5,002 bases of DNA from Prevotellaceae bacterium (GCA_031264875.1 JAISDK010000009.1:1-5002); one strand, 5' to 3'; counted from the stretch's first letter, positions 1 to 4,991 are shown. Notes: a model not told the origin generated them from the sequence alone. Program-made: numbers and translations.

Positions 1-64
1 AGCTTTAGCTGACGGATAAGAAAATGCAAGATGTTCAAAAAGTTCCGTCAGCTAAAGCTGACGG
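1..64. repeat. 15-bp perfect inverted repeat with an overlapping second palindrome
   Basis: Positions 1-15 (AGCTTTAGCTGACGG) are the exact reverse complement of 45-59, leaving a 29-nt loop. The right arm is also the left part of a second, tighter palindrome, 45-53 with 56-64 (CCGTCAGCT / AGCTGACGG, 2-nt centre). Base 45-59 can thus pair either backwards or forwards, but not both. No T-run follows, so this is not a textbook terminator. The left arm starts at the window edge and may continue beyond it. It looks like a small dispersed intergenic repeat or a transcript-end structure from a gene to the left. Confidence 0.7.
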
Positions 65-194
65 CAATATTTTATCACAAGAGATTAAGAAAACAGTCAA
101 TTTATTTCACAACAATTCCTAAATGTTTTATATTCGGCGCTCATTTTATTTTCTTTATTCTGTTTCTGAATTTTGAATTTTGCAAGGCTAGAGC

Positions 195-234
195 CCAATG
201 CCGTCAATTTAAGGCTTAATGCTGTCGATTAAAG
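195..234. repeat. Two imperfect tandem copies of a 17-nt motif (about 21-nt period)
   Basis: AATGCCGTCAATTTAAG (197-213) is followed by AATGCTGTCGATTAAAG (218-234), matching at 14 of 17 positions. A third relative lies on the far side of the operon at 4828-4848, where 18 of 21 bases match 195-215 in the same orientation. This points to a short interspersed repeat family of the host genome. Its function is unknown. Confidence 0.55.
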
Positions 235-238
235 TCCT

Positions 239-259
239 TCGCTCGGCGTAGTCTCCAGA
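239..259. repeat. 21-bp direct repeat, upstream copy
   Basis: These 21 bases (beginning TCGCTCGGCG and ending TCTCCAGA) recur without mismatch and in the same orientation at 4807-4827, so the two copies enclose the whole ter operon. They are non-coding. The copy sits next to a member of the AATG-CGTCAA repeat family, as does the downstream copy, but the order of the two motifs is reversed. This fits independently scattered genomic repeats better than the ends of one transposon. Confidence 0.75.
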
Positions 260-317
260 TTACGTCGTGTTATACTGCGCGCGGGATAGTTTTGTGAATT
301 GCGTCATTATTTCGGTT

Positions 318-335
318 AAACTCCGGAAGGAGTTT
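318..335. repeat. Small hairpin with GGAA tetraloop
   Basis: AAACTCC (318-324) pairs with GGAGTTT (329-335) over a GGAA loop of the GNRA type. A near copy, CAACTCC-GCAA-GGAGTTG, lies at 395-412. The two hairpins stand on either side of the first REP-like unit and belong to the nested element. Confidence 0.6.
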
Positions 336-342
336 TAAATGG

Positions 343-377
343 ATAACCCCGAACAAGCGCAGCGCAGTTCGGGGTAT
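343..377. repeat. REP-like hairpin unit, left copy
   Basis: ACCCCGAAC (346-354) pairs perfectly with GTTCGGGGT (367-375), leaving a 12-nt loop rich in GCGC. The unit recurs reverse-complemented at 447-481 with four differences, three of them in the loop. Conservation concentrated in the stem suggests that the hairpin itself is what is recognised or maintained. Confidence 0.7.
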
Positions 378-394
378 CGCACGTCTATTCTACA

Positions 395-428
395 CAACTC
401 CGCAAGGAGTTGAACTGCTTCGCAGTTC
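395..428. repeat. Twin small hairpins in the spacer between the REP-like units
   Basis: CAACTCC (395-401) pairs with GGAGTTG (406-412) over a GCAA tetraloop. GAACTGC (412-418) pairs with GCAGTTC (422-428) over a TTC loop. The two stems share base 412, so they can stack nearly end to end. They occupy the centre of the larger inverted repeat. Confidence 0.6.
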
Positions 429-446
429 TGATTGAGATTAGACGGT

Positions 447-481
447 TTACCCCGAACTGCGCTATGCCTGTTCGGGGTTAT
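447..481. repeat. REP-like hairpin unit, right inverted copy
   Basis: ACCCCGAAC (449-457) pairs with GTTCGGGGT (470-478) around a 12-nt loop. It is the reverse-complement partner of 343-377. Pairing between the two copies would form one long cruciform arm, in competition with the two local hairpins. A further 6-bp hairpin, GACGCC-TGC-GGCGTC, follows at 490-504. Confidence 0.7.
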
Positions 482-563
482 CGACCTCAGACGCCTGCGG
501 CGTCATAAGACACAAAGAATCGCTACATTTTTATCTCACAATTTCACACCGCGCGCAGTTTAA

Positions 564-774
564 TTCCATGCGGGCGTCAAAATGTAACCGAATAAAACCC
601 GCATTATTATTTATATGACATATATATACTTAACCGTGCAGAAAGAAATCTTTTCACAAATTATCTGCCTGAAAATCTTTTTTTGTTGGTTTTTGTAATA
701 AATTATTTCATAAATTTGCGGCGAATAATACTCGAAAATATTAGAATTATTAACAAATTTGTAAATATTAAAAC
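564..774 (+). promoter_or_regulatory. AT-rich upstream and 5' untranslated region of the ter operon
   Basis: No gene is visible here. The stretch contains a weak 7-bp inverted repeat (568-574 with 598-604, ATGCGGG / CCCGCAT), a 13-nt palindrome TATATGACATATA (612-624), the promoter-like box at 711-718, and a 10-nt palindrome ACAAATTTGT (753-762) only 12 bases before the first start codon. Either short palindrome could be an operator, but palindromes this short arise readily in AT-rich DNA. Confidence 0.4.
686..718 (+). promoter_or_regulatory. Candidate Bacteroidota sigma-ABfr promoter
   Basis: TAAATTTG at 711-718 fits the Bacteroidota -7 consensus TAnnTTTG. The -33 partner (consensus TTTG) is imperfect: TTGG at 686-689 has the right spacing of 21 nt, whereas the exact TTTG copies at 682-685 and 692-695 lie 25 and 15 nt away. 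Transcription would start near 725, giving a leader of about 50 nt before the ATG at 775. The position and the -7 match are good; the -33 choice is uncertain. Confidence 0.45.
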
Positions 775-1329
775 ATGGCAATTAATTTGGTAAAGGGACA
801 ACGTATAGAAATCGGATTGTCCAAAGTAGGAGTTGGATTGGGATGGGATCCCAACGAAGGAACAGGGTTTGATTTTGATTTGGATGCCTCGGCATTTATG
901 CTGGGTGCCAACAAAAAACTGCCGGCAGAAGATTTTTTTGTTTTCTACAACAATCCCCAGTCACCCGACGGGGCAGTAGAATCTTCCGGCGACGATACTA
1001 CGGGAGGCAGCAGTGACGGTGACGACGAAACGCTTACCGTCGATTTGACAAAAGTGGATTCAAAAATACAGGAAATCGTATTTACAGTAACTATCCACGA
1101 GTTCGAAACACGCAAGCAGAATTTCGGACAGATCCGCAATTCGTTTATACGGATTTACAATGTGCAAACTAATGAAGAAATAGCCAAATACGAACTGGAC
1201 GAAGATTTTTCCGTAGAAACGGCTGTAGAGTTTGGACGCCTGTATAAAAGGGGAAACGAATGGAAATTCGAAGCCATGGGCGTAGGCTACAAGGGCGGAT
1301 TACAGTATTTCGTAGATAAATATGTATAA
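775..1329 (+). CDS. terD: TerD family protein (classical TerD, first copy)
   Basis: The 184-residue protein matches single-domain TerD in length. TerD is a cytosolic Ca2+-binding protein of the tellurite/chemical-stress response. The domain runs nearly end to end: GLGWD (21-25), the acidic strand FDFDLDAS (32-39), FVFYNN (55-60), the acidic loop GDDTTGGSSDGDDE (72-85), VTIHEFE (105-111), NFGQIRNSFIRI (116-127) and the C-terminal core SVETAVEFGRLYKR (146-159) to WKFEAMGVGYKGGL. By hand alignment it is about 61% identical to the third gene. The metal loop is less typical than there: the usual H-T-G-D-N start is S-S-G-D-D, and the loop is one residue longer. No signal peptide or membrane segment is seen. 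The ATG is preceded by an A-rich stretch, not a Shine-Dalgarno motif, as usual in Bacteroidota. It is first in the six-gene operon. Confidence 0.95.
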   Translation: MAINLVKGQRIEIGLSKVGVGLGWDPNEGTGFDFDLDASAFMLGANKKLPAEDFFVFYNNPQSPDGAVESSGDDTTGGSSDGDDETLTVDLTKVDSKIQEIVFTVTIHEFETRKQNFGQIRNSFIRIYNVQTNEEIAKYELDEDFSVETAVEFGRLYKRGNEWKFEAMGVGYKGGLQYFVDKYV

Positions 1330-1344
1330 AACAATCATAAAAAA

Positions 1345-2010
1345 ATGGCAATCAATCTGGAAAAAATCACCCTCGAAAAACAGGGTGACAGTCATAAAAT
1401 TGACTTGACAAAGAAAGGTGGAAATTCATCCAAAGAAATCGTAATCAATCTTAACTGGTCTCAGGGAGAACAGAAAAAGGGATTTTGGGGCAGCCTGCTT
1501 GGAGGAAACTCGGCAATCGACCTTGACCTGGGCTGTTTTTATGCCCTTAACAACGGTCAGAAATCTGTAATCGACGGGCTACAGTTTGCTCACGGACAGG
1601 GAGGCCCCCGCAATGTCGCTACACGGCAGGGCTGCTACACCGGAGAACCGTGGGTTTGGCACACCGGCGACGACCGGGGAGCCGCAGCAGGTTCCGGCGA
1701 AAACATACTGGTTAATCCCGGCGGGCTGAACGAACTGAGCCGTATAGTAGTGTATTGTTTCATCTACGACGGAGCTGCAAAATGGGCGGAGACAAATGCC
1801 GTTGCAACAATCAAGGTTGCCGACAATCCCGACATCGTTGTTGAAATGGGCAAACAGTACAGTACAATGAAATTCTGCGCTATTGCCGACATCCTGTTCG
1901 GAAGCGACAATTCTCTTACAGTCAAAAAGCTAATCTCATTCCACAACGGACACGCAGAATGTGACAAGGCATATAACTGGGGAATGAAATGGCAGGCAGG
2001 AAGCAAATAA
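1345..2010 (+). CDS. TerD-superfamily protein, TerA-like
   Basis: The 221-residue protein begins with the same MAINLEK block as its neighbours. It then departs from classical TerD: strand IVINLNW (32-38), a KKGFWGSLLGG insert (44-54), acidic strand IDLDLGCFYAL (58-68), loop WHTGDDRGAAAGSGEN (105-120), VYCFIYDGAAKWAETN (136-151), and the C-terminal signature GHAECDKAYNWGMKWQAGSK (202-221). The first acidic strand and the HTGDD part of the loop keep potential Ca2+ ligands, but the DGDDE part of the loop is lost. The F-I-Y-D/E-G-A-x-W stretch and the WG-x-x-W-x-x-GSK ending are, as I recall the family, marks of TerA (COG4110). Plasmid TerA is much longer, so this would be a one-domain form. It follows the first terD after 15 nt and precedes the second after 29 nt. 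The superfamily is certain; the TerA assignment is moderate. Confidence 0.9.
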   Translation: MAINLEKITLEKQGDSHKIDLTKKGGNSSKEIVINLNWSQGEQKKGFWGSLLGGNSAIDLDLGCFYALNNGQKSVIDGLQFAHGQGGPRNVATRQGCYTGEPWVWHTGDDRGAAAGSGENILVNPGGLNELSRIVVYCFIYDGAAKWAETNAVATIKVADNPDIVVEMGKQYSTMKFCAIADILFGSDNSLTVKKLISFHNGHAECDKAYNWGMKWQAGSK

Positions 2011-2039
2011 CTTAAAAACATTTTAAACAATAAATATTT

Positions 2040-2594
2040 ATGGCAATTAATTTGGAAAAAGGGCAAAGAGTCAATGTCAATTTGCCCAAGTTTACAATAG
2101 GTCTGGGCTGGGACGCCAACTCGTCGAACACCGGCGAAAAGTTCGACCTGGACGCTTCAGTATTCATGCTCGGAGAAAACAAAAAAATACTGTCCGACGA
2201 ATATTTCGTTTTCTACAACAATCTGAAATCGCCCGACGGAGCCGTTGAACATACCGGAGACAATGAAACCGGCGACGGCGATGGCGACGATGAAAACATC
2301 AAAGTAGATCTGTCGAAAATCAATCAGAATGTTACGGAAATTTGCGTCGTTGTGACCATTCACAAATGGGCTGAGCGTCATCAGAATTTCGGACAGGTAC
2401 GCAACTCGTTTGTACGTATCTGCAATCCCGATAACAATGAAGAACTGTTGAAATACGAACTGGAAGAAGACTTTTCCGTGGAAACGGCAGTCGAATTTGG
2501 CAGAATATACAAGCGCAATGGCGAGTGGAAATTTGAAGCTGTAGGCGTAGGACAGAAAGGCGGACTGGAAGATTATTTAAATAAATATGCATAA
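2040..2594 (+). CDS. terD: TerD family protein (classical TerD, second copy)
   Basis: The 184-residue protein carries the most canonical TerD sequence in the window: GLGWD (21-25), FDLDASVFML (35-44), YFVFYNNLKSPDGAVEHTGD (55-74), the complete acidic loop HTGDNETGDGDGDDE (71-85), VVTIHKW, QNFGQVRNSFVRI, EEDFSVETAVEFGRIYKR and WKFEAVGVGQKGGL. The aspartates of the first strand and of the loop are those that bind Ca2+ in characterised TerD. It is a paralogue of the first gene (about 113 of 184 positions identical), and the first 16 nt of the two coding sequences are the same. It is cytosolic and has no signal peptide. TerE is nearly indistinguishable from TerD by sequence, so either symbol could be used. 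The A-rich, TA-rich leader contains no Shine-Dalgarno motif. Confidence 0.95.
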   Translation: MAINLEKGQRVNVNLPKFTIGLGWDANSSNTGEKFDLDASVFMLGENKKILSDEYFVFYNNLKSPDGAVEHTGDNETGDGDGDDENIKVDLSKINQNVTEICVVVTIHKWAERHQNFGQVRNSFVRICNPDNNEELLKYELEEDFSVETAVEFGRIYKRNGEWKFEAVGVGQKGGLEDYLNKYA

Positions 2595-2606
2595 AAAAAT
2601 AAAATT

Positions 2607-3293
2607 ATGGCAATAAAGCTGGAAAAAGGACAGAGAATCAATCTGGAAAAAAGCGACGGGAAAAAACTCGTCGAATTTTGTGTAGGAGTAAACTGGGGAG
2701 CAATCGAATATGAAATCGAAGAAAAAGGATTGCTCGGATTTGGCAGGAAAAAAGTCAAGAAAGTCGTTGACGTTGACCTGGATTTAAGCTGTGTGATGTT
2801 CAACTCGCAACAGCAGCTTTGCGATCACCTGTATTCACCTTTATATAAGCCCGACATACTGGCAAAGTACGGCTTGCCCAAAGGTAAGCTGGTGTCCGAC
2901 AATAACGCCATGAGGCACTCGGGCGACGACTTGCAGGGCGACAGCGGCGGTGACGACGGTCTTGACAACGAAATCATTCAGGTAAATCTCGGCGCGCTGA
3001 AACCCGAGGTGCAACAAATCTTTTTCTTTCTCAACAACGTGGGACAGGAAGACTTTTCGCAGATTCCATACGCCAAAATACGCATGTACGAGGGGACGCC
3101 ATCAAAAGTATCAAGCGTTTATGCCGAATACAACGTTGCCGCCGAATCACAGTACCGCGGCAAAAGAGCCATAATCATGGCAAAGCTCTATAAAAAAGAC
3201 GGTCAATGGAAATTCAACGCAATAGGCGACGCATTCGACGACCGTTTTTTAGGGCAAACGATAGAGAGAATCAGTCAATCTTATGTAAAATAA
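2607..3293 (+). CDS. TerD-superfamily protein, TerZ/TerX-like
   Basis: The 228-residue protein starts MAIKLEKGQR like its neighbours, 12 nt after the second terD. The order is strand FCVGVNW (24-30); a basic, glycine-containing insert KGLLGFGRKKVKK (40-52), comparable with the KKGFFGG-type insert of TerZ/TerX; acidic strand DVDLDLSC (55-62); an enlarged segment LYSPLYKPDILAKYGLPKGK (75-94) where classical TerD has a short NN-x-x-SPDG turn; the loop HSGDDLQGDSGGDDGLDNE (104-122); FFFLNNVGQEDFSQIP; and the C-terminal core IMAKLYKKDGQWKFNAIGDA. The Ca2+-type aspartates are kept in both the strand and the loop, so metal binding is likely. The protein is cytosolic. The superfamily is clear; the choice of TerZ over TerX is not. 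Confidence 0.92.
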   Translation: MAIKLEKGQRINLEKSDGKKLVEFCVGVNWGAIEYEIEEKGLLGFGRKKVKKVVDVDLDLSCVMFNSQQQLCDHLYSPLYKPDILAKYGLPKGKLVSDNNAMRHSGDDLQGDSGGDDGLDNEIIQVNLGALKPEVQQIFFFLNNVGQEDFSQIPYAKIRMYEGTPSKVSSVYAEYNVAAESQYRGKRAIIMAKLYKKDGQWKFNAIGDAFDDRFLGQTIERISQSYVK

Positions 3294-3300
3294 TATAATT

Positions 3301-3939
3301 ATGAGAAGATTACCCGTATATTTAGTACTGGATACATCCGGCTCGATGACCGGAGAACCCATCGAAGCAGTAAAAAATGGCGTTCAGGTGCTCGTTTCCA
3401 CTCTGCGTCAGGATCCTTACGCGCTCGAAACAGCATATCTCAGCGTGATAACTTTCGACAGCTCCGCTAAACAGATAGTCCCGCTGACCGAACTGGCAAT
3501 GTTTCAAATGCCCGACATTCATGCCTCGGGAGCAACATCCTTGGGAGAAGCGCTGACTTTGCTGTCCAACAAAATCGACAGTGAAGTGACCAGAACAACC
3601 CTCGAAGCAAAAGGCGACTGGAAACCCCTTGTCTTCCTGATGACCGACGGAGGTCCTACCGATAACTGGCAGAAAGGTCTGGCCGAATTTCAGAAACGGA
3701 AAGTCGGCATAGTAGTGGCCTGTGCTGCCGGACAGGGTGCCGATACCAAACCGCTGAAACAGATTACCGAAATCGTTGTTCAGCTGGATACTGCCGACAG
3801 CGCTACCATTAAGGCGTTTTTCAAATGGGTTTCCGCTTCCGTCAGCACCGGAAGCCAGAAAGTGGAAGCATCCGGAATCGACGTTGGAGGATTAAACGAA
3901 CTGCCACCGCCGCCGCCCGAAGTAAACATTGTAGTGTAA
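3301..3939 (+). CDS. terY: TerY-type vWA domain protein (first copy)
   Basis: The 212-residue protein is a single von Willebrand A domain of the TerY type. A complete MIDAS metal site can be read: DTSGSM (11-16, the D-x-S-x-S ligands), the threonine in SGATSLGEAL (T79), and the aspartate of MTDGGPTD (D116), preceded by the TerY-typical KGDWKPLVF. The domain closes with FFKWVSASVSTGS, followed by a linker and the proline run LPPPPPEV (201-208) near the C terminus. Cytosolic TerY proteins bind divalent metal and are proposed to bridge TerD proteins to partner enzymes. The ATG lies 7 nt after the TerZ/TerX-like stop, implying translational coupling. It is about half identical to the next gene, so the pair is a tandem duplication. 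No PP2C phosphatase or kinase gene follows inside the window. Confidence 0.95.
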   Translation: MRRLPVYLVLDTSGSMTGEPIEAVKNGVQVLVSTLRQDPYALETAYLSVITFDSSAKQIVPLTELAMFQMPDIHASGATSLGEALTLLSNKIDSEVTRTTLEAKGDWKPLVFLMTDGGPTDNWQKGLAEFQKRKVGIVVACAAGQGADTKPLKQITEIVVQLDTADSATIKAFFKWVSASVSTGSQKVEASGIDVGGLNELPPPPPEVNIVV

Positions 3940-3945
3940 AATAGA

Positions 3946-4581
3946 ATGAGACGACTGCCTGTTTATCTCCTTTTGGACACCTCCGGCTCGATGCAGGGAG
4001 AACCGATAGAATCGGTGAAAGTGGGACTGGAATCAATGATTGCAAGCCTCCGACAAGACCCTTTCGCCCTCGAATCGGTATATATCAGCATCATAACTTT
4101 CGACAGGGAAGTGAAACAGATTATACCGCTCACCGAACTGGAAAACCTGCAGCTTCCCGAAATCATAACACCCGATTCGGGACCTACACATCTCGGTGCA
4201 GCGCTCGAAGTGCTCTGTCAGAAAGTCGATACTGAAGTGCTGCTGAGCACCCCCGACAAAAAAGGCGACTGGATGCCACTGCTGTTTATCATGACTGACG
4301 GCAAGCCTTCCGACCTCCAAAAATACAACCAGATGATACCGGAAATAAAAAAACGTCATTTCGGAAGTATAATTGCCTGCGCGGCAGGAGCAAAATCCGA
4401 CCCGAAACCGCTGGAACAGCTGACAGCTCAGGTCTATTCTCTCGATACTACCGACAGCGCTACTTTCCGACAGTTTTTCAAATGGGTCTCAGCATCCGTA
4501 AGTGTCGGAAACAGAAGCATCGGGGCAAGCGACGAAATACAGTTGCCGCCTCCGCCGCCGGAAGTTCATACAGTAATTTAA
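3946..4581 (+). CDS. terY: TerY-type vWA domain protein (second copy)
   Basis: The 211-residue paralogue of the preceding gene begins only 6 nt after its stop and shares the start MRRLPVYL. The MIDAS is intact: DTSGSM (11-16), the threonine of SGPTHLGAAL (T81), and D118 in MTDGKPSD, again after KGDWMPLLF. It differs most in the surface stretch around residues 66-82, with a two-residue insertion before the threonine ligand, and in the helix after MTDG. The FFKWVSASVS block and the C-terminal LPPPPPEV (200-207) are unchanged from the first copy although the linker between them has diverged, which suggests that the tail is functional. It is the last gene of the operon. Two vWA adaptors of different surface could recruit different partners or pair with each other; this is inference. 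Confidence 0.95.
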   Translation: MRRLPVYLLLDTSGSMQGEPIESVKVGLESMIASLRQDPFALESVYISIITFDREVKQIIPLTELENLQLPEIITPDSGPTHLGAALEVLCQKVDTEVLLSTPDKKGDWMPLLFIMTDGKPSDLQKYNQMIPEIKKRHFGSIIACAAGAKSDPKPLEQLTAQVYSLDTTDSATFRQFFKWVSASVSVGNRSIGASDEIQLPPPPPEVHTVI

Positions 4582-4583
4582 GT

Positions 4584-4658
4584 TGTTAAAATTTTTTCGT
4601 TGCGCCGCACTGCACCCCTCCCGCATAAAAACGGAGGACACGCAGTGTGGCGTTTAAC
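4584..4658 (+). terminator. GC-rich hairpin after the ter operon, possible terminator
   Basis: CGCCGCACTGC (4603-4613) pairs with GCAGTGTGGCG (4642-4652) through 11 positions with one G-U pair, and a CCTC-CG / CGGAGG stem forms inside the loop. GTTAAA (4584-4589) and TTTAAC (4653-4658) could close it further. It starts about 20 nt after the last stop codon, a normal place for a terminator. However, only TTT follows the stem; the run of six T lies before it (4592-4597). It may act as a transcript-stabilising end or a weak terminator, or be another repeat. Confidence 0.4.
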
Positions 4659-4660
4659 GT

Positions 4661-4780
4661 TGCTACTGAGGTTGTTTTGTTATTTAAATTAGGTGAAAAT
4701 GAGGTTGAAATCGCAATTAGAAAACGAGGGAAGAAACCTCATTTCAACCTTATTTCCCTAACTAAACAACCTCAGTAGCA
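4661..4780. repeat. 120-bp palindromic, MITE-like element
   Basis: The ends are perfect 17-bp inverted repeats (TGCTACTGAGGTTGTTT 4661-4677; complement 4764-4780). Between them, 4702-4711 pairs with 4741-4750 (AGGTTGAAAT / ATTTCAACCT, 10 bp, 29-nt loop), and the intervening segments TTAGGTGAAAATG and TATTTCCCTAA also align with small gaps, so the whole piece can fold into one long hairpin. A competing 10-bp stem is 4697-4706 with 4735-4744. There is no coding capacity and no clear target-site duplication. It could be a non-autonomous mobile element or a regulatory hairpin. Confidence 0.65.
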
Positions 4781-4806
4781 GTATTAATAATTGAAATTCA
4801 TCAACC

Positions 4807-4827
4807 TCGCTCGGCGTAGTCTCCAGA
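4807..4827. repeat. 21-bp direct repeat, downstream copy
   Basis: It is identical to 239-259 over 21 bases and in the same orientation, about 4.57 kb away across the operon. It is followed without a gap by a copy of the AATG-CGTCAA repeat motif (4828-4848). It is non-coding. Confidence 0.75.
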
Positions 4828-4848
4828 CCAATGTCGTCAAGTTAAGCC
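4828..4848. repeat. Dispersed repeat motif, third copy
   Basis: CCAATGTCGTCAAGTTAAGC and its final C match 195-215 at 18 of 21 positions. This copy abuts the 21-bp repeat, whereas upstream the two motifs are about 24 nt apart and in the other order. Confidence 0.5.
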
Positions 4849-4855
4849 ATAAAAA

Positions 4856-4868
4856 GCTCTGAAAGAGC
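4856..4868. repeat. Small hairpin GCTCT-GAA-AGAGC
   Basis: A 5-bp perfect stem closes on a 3-nt loop. It is the first of several tiny palindromes in the right-hand flank and resembles, in style, the short-loop hairpins at 318-335 and 395-428. It is probably a dispersed intergenic repeat of the host. Confidence 0.45.
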
Positions 4869-4912
4869 GATATCAATAGCACAGCCCTGTGTAGAAAATG
4901 TACCCTCTCCAT

Positions 4913-4991
4913 CAAGCCCCAACGGGGCGTAATCAGGTTTGTTTCATTTGATTACGCCCTTTGACTACGTCGAACTTCGTTTCAGGGCTTG
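4913..4991. repeat. Branched palindromic repeat at the right end
   Basis: Three overlapping stems are visible: an outer CAAGCCC (4913-4919) with GGGCTTG (4985-4991); a local GCCCC-AAC-GGGGC (4916-4928); and an 11-bp perfect GGGCGTAATCA (4925-4935) with TGATTACGCCC (4949-4959). The local hairpin uses bases needed by the other two, so the folds compete. No ORF is present. The structure ends just inside the window, and more copies may follow. Confidence 0.55.

Larger units (their letters stand above)
271..563. repeat. Nested palindromic, REPIN-like element
   Basis: The outer arms are 274-284 and 549-559 (ACTGCGCGCGG / CCGCGCGCAGT, 11 bp perfect). Inside lie two inverted copies of a 35-nt hairpin unit, 343-377 and 447-481, which match at 31 of 35 positions when one is reverse-complemented; similarity continues inward to about 391 and 435. 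Each unit folds on its own through a 9-bp stem (ACCCCGAAC / GTTCGGGGT). Small hairpins with 3-4-nt loops lie around them: 318-335, 395-412, 412-428 and 490-504. No convincing ORF is present. Two inverted REP-type hairpins around a short spacer is the layout called REPIN, moved in trans by a RAYT transposase. No such transposase is in the window, so that link is inference. Confidence 0.7.

Noticed and set aside
31..219. A 62-residue open frame on the + strand
   Set aside because: It begins inside the left-edge palindrome, its phenylalanine-rich composition simply mirrors AT-rich DNA, it runs into the dispersed repeat motif, and it matches no family I know.
340..411. A short frame starting at the ATG in the REP-like region (MDNPEQAQRSS...)
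   Set aside because: It would be only about two dozen residues and lies wholly within the inverted hairpin repeats; base pairing explains the sequence better than coding.
343..504. A CRISPR array, suggested by the recurring hairpin motifs
   Set aside because: There are only two inverted copies, with no regular direct-repeat spacing, no unique spacers of equal length and no cas genes.
945..1351. Minus-strand open frames across the first terD
   Set aside because: They are antisense to a clearly conserved TerD gene, have no start context and no recognisable domain.
1764..2066. A 100-residue minus-strand frame over the end of the TerA-like gene
   Set aside because: It is a shadow of the conserved + strand gene and spans the intergenic gap; it has no family resemblance.
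4033..4359. A 108-residue minus-strand frame within the second terY
   Set aside because: It is antisense to the intact MIDAS vWA sequence, and its composition reflects the complementary codons.
4592..4597. The T6 run as the tail of a terminator just after the last gene
   Set aside because: The only stem before it is a short bulged AT pairing (AATTTA with TAAAATT), too weak to be called; the strong hairpin lies after the T-run.
239..4848. The operon as a composite transposon bounded by the flanking repeats
   Set aside because: The flanking repeats are short and direct, no transposase or integrase is present, and the companion motifs are in a different order on the two sides.
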